A program made the translations under genes and the position numbers. The notes under the pieces were generated by a model. That model saw only the letters and a list, made by a program, of their open reading frames with translations. It was not told the origin of the DNA and searched no databases. From Halomonas sp. MCCC 1A13316 (GTDB taxonomy: Bacteria > Pseudomonadota > Gammaproteobacteria > Pseudomonadales > Halomonadaceae): a stretch of DNA of 64,000 bases. Numbering within the stretch: position 1 is the first letter of the stretch; each line of letters opens with the position of its first letter. Positions 56,933 to 64,000 of the stretch are shown piece by piece. The DNA lies in contig NZ_CP053382.1 of assembly GCF_014931605.1 (NCBI RefSeq), positions 4,216,001-4,280,000 on the forward strand, given 5' to 3'.

Positions 56933-57481
56933 ATGCAAACCGCGAACCGCGATCCGGTCCTGCTCGCATGGCTCGACGGCTTTACCGAGGTCGTGGGCCG
57001 CTCCATCGCCTGGCTGGTGATCCTCATGATGGCGGTACAGTTCGCCATCGTGGTGATGCGCTACGTCTTCAGCCTGCACAGCGTCGTCATGCAGGAGTCG
57101 GTCATGTACATGCACGCCACGGTGTTCATGCTCGGGGCCGCCTGGACGCTGCGCCACGACGGGCATGTCCGCGTCGACATCTTCTACCGCAAGCTCTCCG
57201 CCCGCGGCCGCGCCTGGATCGATCTGCTGGGCACGCTGCTGCTGCTGTTTCCGGTAACGCTGTTCATCGCCATCTCGAGCTTCGGCTACGTGAGCAGCAG
57301 TTGGGCGATTCTCGAGCGCTCGTCCGACGGCGGTATTCCCGGCGTCTTCCTGCTCAAATCGCTGATCCTGGTCATGATGGCCCTGCTGCTGGTGCAGAGC
57401 GTGGCACAGGTGATTCGCCAGGTGCTGATCCTGCGCGGCAAGGCGCCGGGCAACACTCCCGATCACGACGAGGTGGTCTGA
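56933..57481 (+). CDS. TRAP transporter small permease (DctQ-type)
   Basis: 182 residues with four hydrophobic helices and the DctQ core VVMRYVFSLHSVVMQESVMYMHATVFMLGAAWTL and HVRVDIFYRKLSARGRAWID. It pairs with the large permease in sodium-driven uptake of organic acids. The large-permease gene follows 1 base after its stop. No DctP binding-protein gene adjoins it. Confidence 0.93.
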   Translation: MQTANRDPVLLAWLDGFTEVVGRSIAWLVILMMAVQFAIVVMRYVFSLHSVVMQESVMYMHATVFMLGAAWTLRHDGHVRVDIFYRKLSARGRAWIDLLGTLLLLFPVTLFIAISSFGYVSSSWAILERSSDGGIPGVFLLKSLILVMMALLLVQSVAQVIRQVLILRGKAPGNTPDHDEVV

Positions 57482-57482
57482 C

Positions 57483-58895
57483 GTGGAAGCCTTGTTCGAG
57501 TTCATGCCGCTGTTCCTGTTCTTCACCGTTTGCGCGGTGCTGATGTTGGGTTATCCGGTCGCCCTGTCGCTGGCCGGCACCGCGCTGATCTTCGCCGGCC
57601 TCGGCCACCTGCTCGTACAGATGGGCATGCCGGTGCCCTTCGAGACGAGCATGCTGGGCGCCATGCCCAATCGCCTCTATGGCATCATGACCAACCAGAC
57701 GCTGCTGGCCGTGCCGCTGTTCGTGCTGATGGGCGTGCTGCTGGAGAAGTCGCGGGTTGCCGAAACGCTGCTCGATGCCATGGCGATGCTGTTCGGCTCG
57801 CTGCGTGGGGGGCTTGGCATCTCGGTGATTCTGGTCGGCATGCTGCTGGCCGCCTCTACCGGCATCGTCGGCGCCACGGTGGTCACCATGGGGCTGCTGT
57901 CGCTGCCGACGATGCTCAAACGTGGCTATTCGCCTGCGCTTGCCACCGGCACCATCTGCGCCACCGGCACGCTGGGCCAGATTATTCCGCCTTCCATCGC
58001 CCTGGTGCTGCTGGGCGACGTGCTGTCCAACGCCTACCAACGAGCCCAGCTTGCCATGGGCGTATGGAGCCCCAAGACGGTGTCGGTAGGCGACCTGTTC
58101 GTCGGTGCCCTGATACCGGGCTTGCTGCTAGTGGTGGCCTACGTCCTCTACCTGCTGGCCGTGGCCTGGTGGAAGCCGGAAAGCGCACCGCCCGCCGATC
58201 GCGAAGCGCTCAAGCAGGAGCTTGGCCATACCGGCTCTATCCTGCCGCTGCTGGTCAAGGGGCTGCTGCCCCCCGTGCTGCTGATCGTCGCCGTGCTGGG
58301 CTCGATCCTCGGCGGCTTCGCCACGCCTACCGAAGCCTCGGCGGTGGGAGCCATGGGGGCGTTGCTGCTGGCACTGGCCAACCGCCGGCTGAACCTGGCG
58401 ATGCTGCGCGAGGTGGTCCATACCACGGCCAAGGTCACCAGCATGGTGTTCCTGATCCTGATCGGCGCCACGCTGTTCTCGCTGGTGTTTCGTGCCTACG
58501 GCGGCGAGGAGCTGGTCACTCATCTGTTCGAGTCGCTGCCGGGCGGCGTGGTGGGTGCCACCCTGGTGGTGATGCTGGTGATCTTCCTGCTCGGCTTCAT
58601 TCTCGACTTCATCGAGATTACCTTCGTGGTGGTGCCGATCGTCGGGCCGGTACTGTTGATGATGGGCCTCGATCCGATCTGGCTGGGCATCATGATCGCG
58701 GTGAACCTGCAGACCTCGTTCCTGACGCCGCCGTTCGGCTTCGCGCTGTTCTACCTGCGAGGCGTGACCCCGGAGACGGTGCCGACCACGGCCATCTATC
58801 GCGGTGTGATACCGTTCATCGTGTTGCAGCTTTGTATGCTGGTGGCTCTCGCGCTGTTCCCGGGGCTGGCCACCTGGCTGCCCTCACTGCTGTAA
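57483..58895 (+). CDS. TRAP transporter large permease (DctM-type)
   Basis: 470 residues with about 12-14 hydrophobic segments and DctM motifs PLFVLMGVLLEKSRVAETLL, GATVVTMGLLSLPTMLKRGY, and CATGTLGQIIPPSIALVLLGD. LQTSFLTPPFGFALFYLRGV is near the C-terminus. The long form (over 460 residues) resembles the mannitol/chloroaromatic subgroup; the substrate is unknown. GTG start. The gene pair lacks the extracytoplasmic binding protein. Confidence 0.93.
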   Translation: MEALFEFMPLFLFFTVCAVLMLGYPVALSLAGTALIFAGLGHLLVQMGMPVPFETSMLGAMPNRLYGIMTNQTLLAVPLFVLMGVLLEKSRVAETLLDAMAMLFGSLRGGLGISVILVGMLLAASTGIVGATVVTMGLLSLPTMLKRGYSPALATGTICATGTLGQIIPPSIALVLLGDVLSNAYQRAQLAMGVWSPKTVSVGDLFVGALIPGLLLVVAYVLYLLAVAWWKPESAPPADREALKQELGHTGSILPLLVKGLLPPVLLIVAVLGSILGGFATPTEASAVGAMGALLLALANRRLNLAMLREVVHTTAKVTSMVFLILIGATLFSLVFRAYGGEELVTHLFESLPGGVVGATLVVMLVIFLLGFILDFIEITFVVVPIVGPVLLMMGLDPIWLGIMIAVNLQTSFLTPPFGFALFYLRGVTPETVPTTAIYRGVIPFIVLQLCMLVALALFPGLATWLPSLL

Positions 58896-58935
58896 CGCCA
58901 GGGCGGCAGGTCAGCTGCAGCCCGTTCCGGTGCGC

Positions 58936-59367
58936 CTACTGACACAGGGGAGCCAGCCACGCCTGGGCCAGATACAGCACCAAGGCGTAGCGCGCTCCCT
59001 TGGCCAGGCCGATCAGCAGAACGGCCCGCCACCAGGGCAGGCGAAAGATGCCGGCGAGCACGGTGAGCGGGTCGCCGACCAGTGGTGCCCAGGACAGCAG
59101 CAGGCTCCACTCGCCGAAGCGAACGTACCAGCGCTCGGCACGGGCCAGGCCCTGGGGAGAGGCGGGGAACCAGCGCCGGTCCTCGAAGTGTCGTGCGTAG
59201 CGCCCCAGCCAGACATTGACCAGACTACCCAGGGTATTGCCCGCGGTGGCCACCAGCCACATTGCCAATAGCGGCTGGCCCAGGCACCACTGGCGCGCCA
59301 GCCAGACCTCAGAGCCGCCCGGCAGCAGCGTGGCGCTTAAGAAGGCCACCAGGAACAGACTCAGCAT
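58936..59367 (-). CDS. YqaA/DedA-like membrane protein
   Basis: 143 residues, four hydrophobic helices, with the YqaA pattern FLSATLLPGGSEVWLA, WLVATAGNTLGSLVNVWLGRY and LLLSWAPLVGDPLTVLAGI. A member of the SNARE-associated/DedA-related family; E. coli YqaA is uncharacterised. GGAGG sits between two in-frame ATGs, which favours the second (59367). Divergent from thiD. Confidence 0.88.
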   Translation of the reverse strand: MLSLFLVAFLSATLLPGGSEVWLARQWCLGQPLLAMWLVATAGNTLGSLVNVWLGRYARHFEDRRWFPASPQGLARAERWYVRFGEWSLLLSWAPLVGDPLTVLAGIFRLPWWRAVLLIGLAKGARYALVLYLAQAWLAPLCQ

Positions 59368-59408
59368 CAGGGCCTCCATACACTTTTTTGCCTGCAGGAC
59401 GAGACGCC

Positions 59409-60221
59409 ATGATGGATGACCGCCCTATCCCCAACGTTCTCACCATCGCCGGCTCCGACCCCAGCGGGGGTGCCGGCATCCAGGCCGACCTCAAGGCTTT
59501 CTCGGCGCTGGGCGCCTATGGTACCAGTGTCATCACCGCGCTGACCGCGCAGAACACCTGCGGCGTACGCGGCGTGCACCCGGTGCCGGTAGAATTCATC
59601 CGCCTGCAGCTCGACACCCTGCTCGACGACGTGATGATCGATGCGGTGAAGATCGGCATGGTGGCCAGCCGCGAAGTGGCCGAGACCATCCGCGATGCCC
59701 TGCAGTCGCGCCGCCCCCGCTGGATCGTGCTCGATCCGGTGATGGTGGCCAAAAGCGGCGACATCCTGGTCGACGATGCCGGCATTGCCGCGGTACGCGA
59801 AGTCCTGGTGCCGCTCGCCGACCTGATCACACCCAACCTGCCCGAGGCGGCGGTGCTGTTGGCGACCCCGACAGCCACCAGCCGAGACGAGATGCTGGCC
59901 ATGGCGCCAGGGCTGGCGGGGCTGGGGGCCGAGTCCGTACTGCTCAAGGGCGGACACCTGGATGACGAGGACTGCCCCGACCTGCTGGTCGAGAGCGGCC
60001 GGGCGACATGGCTTGCAGGAACCCGCATCGCGACTTCGAATCTCCACGGTACCGGCTGCTCGCTCTCTTCGGCCATTGCCGCCCACCTGGCACAGGGCGA
60101 TACCTTGCCGCAGGCGATCGCCGCGGCCAAGCAATGGCTCGAGGCGGCACTGATCGAGAGCCGGCGGCTCGATGTCGGCCAAGGCCACGGCCCGGTGCAT
60201 CATTTCCACCGCTGGTGGTAG
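59409..60221 (+). CDS. thiD: Hydroxymethylpyrimidine/phosphomethylpyrimidine kinase
   Basis: Phosphorylates HMP and HMP-P for thiamine synthesis. The 270 residues of the ribokinase-like fold carry VLTIAGSDPSGGAGIQADLK, SVITALTAQNTCGV, VLDPVMVAKSGD and the C-terminal catalytic NLHGTGCSLSSAIAAHL. Alternative ATGs at 59409 and 59412 are equivalent. No other thiamine gene is adjacent. Confidence 0.95.
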   Translation: MMDDRPIPNVLTIAGSDPSGGAGIQADLKAFSALGAYGTSVITALTAQNTCGVRGVHPVPVEFIRLQLDTLLDDVMIDAVKIGMVASREVAETIRDALQSRRPRWIVLDPVMVAKSGDILVDDAGIAAVREVLVPLADLITPNLPEAAVLLATPTATSRDEMLAMAPGLAGLGAESVLLKGGHLDDEDCPDLLVESGRATWLAGTRIATSNLHGTGCSLSSAIAAHLAQGDTLPQAIAAAKQWLEAALIESRRLDVGQGHGPVHHFHRWW

Positions 60222-60301
60222 CAACCGGACCTTGCGCCTTTTCCGGGTGCCGCCCATGCTGAAGTCTGTCCTGCCGGCTCATCCGTGACGGAGAGACTTC
60301 G

Positions 60302-61147
60302 ATGACACAGACCCTGCTGTTTGCCTGCGACCTCTCGGCCGAGAATCGCGCCGCCTTTGCTCGTGCCATACGCCTGGCCACTGAGAGCGGCGCACGCCTG
60401 GACGTCATTCACGTGCTCGACCCCTACCTGCCCCGACGGGCGCTCCGTGACTTGGAAGCGGCGGTGGTGGCCGACATGCAGGCCATCCTGACGGATGTGC
60501 GCGAGGACTACGCATTGCCGGAGCCGAGCGTGATGCTGCAGACGGTAGCCGGCGCCACCTATGCCGAGATCATCCGTGAAGCGCACGACCGCGAAGTGGA
60601 CATGATCGTGTTGGGCTCCCACCGCAAGCGCGGCCAACCCGACCTGGTCGCCGGCACGACCCTGGCGCGCGTGCTGCGCAGCGCGCCCTGCCCGGTACTC
60701 TCGGTCTCTCAGCCGGCCAACCGCGACTGGCAGGAGATCCTGGTGCCGGTGGACTTCTCGCTGGCCAGCCGCAACACCCTGCGAGAGGCACTCAAACGCT
60801 TTCCCGAAGCCCGCCTGACTTTGCTTCACGCGTGGGACATTCCCGGCGAGCGAGAGCTGGGCTCCGATAGTGATTACGCCCGCTGGCGCGATCGCGAGGT
60901 CGAGCGTCTGCGCTGCCAGCTCGAGCGCGAGACCGACCAGTTGATGGGCGAGCTCGACAGTGTCCCGGAGGTCGAACTGGTCCTCGAGCAGGGCGAACCG
61001 CTCGAGGTGCTGCTGACCCAGCTGCGGCGCCAGACGCCCGACCTGCTGGCCCTGAGCAGCCGCGGCCAGTTGGGCCGCCAGAGCCATATCACCGAGGCGC
61101 TGCTCTCCGAACCGCACTGTGACATCATGTTGTGCCGCGCCTGGTAA
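60302..61147 (+). CDS. Tandem universal stress protein (UspA family)
   Basis: 281 residues with two Usp domains: 1 to about 140 (LLFACDLSAENRAAFARAIRLA to GSHRKRG...VLRSAPCPVLSV) and about 141-281 (ILVPVDFSLASRNTLREAL to LSSRGQLGRQSHITEALL). This is the UspE-like architecture. The first domain keeps a GSHRK-type nucleotide loop, the second is more divergent. GGAGAG precedes the ATG. Confidence 0.93.
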   Translation: MTQTLLFACDLSAENRAAFARAIRLATESGARLDVIHVLDPYLPRRALRDLEAAVVADMQAILTDVREDYALPEPSVMLQTVAGATYAEIIREAHDREVDMIVLGSHRKRGQPDLVAGTTLARVLRSAPCPVLSVSQPANRDWQEILVPVDFSLASRNTLREALKRFPEARLTLLHAWDIPGERELGSDSDYARWRDREVERLRCQLERETDQLMGELDSVPEVELVLEQGEPLEVLLTQLRRQTPDLLALSSRGQLGRQSHITEALLSEPHCDIMLCRAW

Positions 61148-61150
61148 TTA

Positions 61151-61367
61151 GAGAGCGTCTACAAACTACTGCGCTAGGTTATGCGGCGTTGAAATCAGCC
61201 TCGTGCGCGAGTTCGATCAAAATGCTCATTTACAAACTCGTAAACTGCGCTTTTTGACTCGCGACATCCATGTCGCTCGCTCTTCGAGCAGCGGAGCTGC
61301 CCAAATCGGCTCTCCTGCCGATTTGTCGGCCGATTTCGCCTTGCTCGTCACGTTTGTAAACACACTC
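61151..61367. repeat. MITE-like element with 16-bp terminal inverted repeats
   Basis: Left end GAGAGCGTCTACAAAC (61151-61166), right end GTTTGTAAACACACTC (61352-61367): 13 of 16 positions complementary. Inside is a second inverted repeat TTTAC-N6-GTAAA (around 61229-61245). It encodes nothing plausible and fills the gap between the stress protein and dtd. No clear target-site duplication is seen. Confidence 0.65.
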
Positions 61368-61413
61368 TTCGTACTATCTTGGCGCGATGTCACGACAGGA
61401 GGAGATTCGCCGT

Positions 61414-61851
61414 ATGAAGGCCCTGATACAGCGCGTACGTCGCGCCAGCGTAACGGTGGATGAGCGAGTGGTGGGCACCATCGGTCACGGCCTGTTGGCG
61501 CTGGTGGGGGTGGAGAAGGGCGACGATGAGGCCGCCGCCCAGCGCCTACTGCGCAAGCTGCTGCACTATCGGGTCTTCGCCGACGAGGCCGGCAAGATGA
61601 ACCTCGACCTGCAGCAGGTCGAGGGTGGCCTGTTGCTGGTGTCGCAGTTCACCCTGGCCGCCGATACCCGCAAGGGGCTGCGCCCGAGTTTCTCCAGCGC
61701 CGCGCCACCGGCCGAGGGCGAGCGGCTGTTCCATTATCTGCTCGAGCGCGCCCAGTCGGCTTGGCCAATGGTTGCCAGTGGTGAATTCGCCGCCAACATG
61801 CAGGTCGAACTGGTTAACGATGGCCCGGTGACGTTTCTGCTGGAGAGTTGA
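61414..61851 (+). CDS. dtd: D-aminoacyl-tRNA deacylase
   Basis: Hydrolyses D-aminoacyl-tRNAs and also glycyl-tRNA-Ala mischarges. The 145 residues match the family: [21 protein letters not shown], the [20 protein letters not shown] motif with the catalytic Thr/Gln region, and the [10 protein letters not shown] end. AGGAGGAG lies 9 bases before the ATG at 61414, which decides it over an upstream ATG. Confidence 0.96.
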   Translation: MKALIQRVRRASVTVDERVVGTIGHGLLALVGVEKGDDEAAAQRLLRKLLHYRVFADEAGKMNLDLQQVEGGLLLVSQFTLAADTRKGLRPSFSSAAPPAEGERLFHYLLERAQSAWPMVASGEFAANMQVELVNDGPVTFLLES

Positions 61852-61889
61852 GTCATCCAGGTAGCATCCCGAGGCTGATCCGGTGGCAG

Positions 61890-61953
61890 GCCCCGGGGCG
61901 CCGGACCGTCGATGAGGGGCTGTGAATACTTCCCTGTACGCTACCGATTCCCT
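61890..61953 (+). repeat. Dispersed intergenic repeat, copy B
   Basis: GCCCCGGGGC (61890-61899), then the 44-base core 61910-61953 (beginning CGATGAGGGGCTGTGAATAC). The core matches copy A (13266-13309, minus strand) at 36 of 44 positions. Downstream, CCGGCGCC (about 61989) can pair with GGCGCCGG (61897-61904). It lies between the converging dtd and ABC-F genes. Confidence 0.75.
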
Positions 61954-62040
61954 CCCTGGAACCGGACCTCCTCTTCGGCCTGTCCCCGGCGCCGCTCGCC
62001 TAGGCAGCCATCGGTACCCTAATGTCTTGCTCTGGGTATG

Positions 62041-63993
<1,953 letters not shown>

Positions 63994-64000
63994 GCAGGCT

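Overview
The window is one contiguous stretch of a GC-rich gammaproteobacterial chromosome. The best guess is a Halomonadaceae member (Halomonas-like). The evidence is the gene order (rimP-metY-leuU-secG-tpiA-glmM-folP-ftsH-rlmE; grpE-dnaK-dnaJ; smpB-ssrA; hemCDXY facing argH; lptM-lysA-dapF-DUF484-xerC-yigB), strongly acidic proteins and the high GC content. This is inference from protein sequences and synteny; no search was run. Almost every gene is a chromosomal housekeeping gene. I see no prophage, integrase, transposase, CRISPR array or plasmid function.

Layout. 1-14.1 kb, nearly all minus strand: RimP (cut by the window edge), initiator tRNA-Met and tRNA-Leu(GAG), SecG, TpiA, GlmM, FolP, FtsH, RlmE, then YhbY (plus), GreA, CarB, CarA and DapB. 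14.3-17.4 kb: a fused P-loop (Clp1/Grc3-like) plus RNase Z-like protein, a DMT transporter and a DUF2218 protein. 17.6-21.6 kb: DnaJ, DnaK, GrpE with two recognisable sigma32 promoters. 21.8-26.5 kb: RecN, Fur, BamE, RnfH, RatA, SmpB and tmRNA. 26.5-31.6 kb: a Crp/Fnr regulator and the carboxy(nor)spermidine polyamine genes followed by an aspartate kinase. 31.7-37.1 kb: a small lipoprotein, then central carbon metabolism (Gap, Pyk, MgsA, Pgi) with HexR-like palindromes between gap and pyk. 37.1-42.6 kb: twin CrcB fluoride channels, a YbiO-type MscS channel and a broken PQQ-dependent dehydrogenase. 42.7-53.6 kb: HemY, HemX, HemD, HemC facing ArgH, LptM, LysA, DapF, DUF484, XerC and a YigB-type HAD phosphatase. 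53.6-64 kb: EngB, cytochrome c4, DsbA, an endonuclease/exonuclease/phosphatase protein, TRAP permease subunits without a binding protein, YqaA, ThiD, a universal stress protein, Dtd and an ABC-F protein.

The most unusual coding feature is the fusion at 14280-16244. It joins a Clp1/Grc3-type P-loop module, the family that contains polynucleotide 5'-kinases, to an RNase Z-type metallo-beta-lactamase, suggesting an uncharacterised RNA end-processing enzyme. Outside genes, the window holds two copies of one dispersed repeat (about 13266-13338 and 61890-61953, 36 of 44 core bases identical), a 217-bp element with 16-bp terminal inverted repeats (61151-61367), and a 143-bp imperfect palindrome (29972-30114). 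It also holds two leader terminators with no upstream co-directional gene close by (before carA and before the crcB pair) that look like attenuators.
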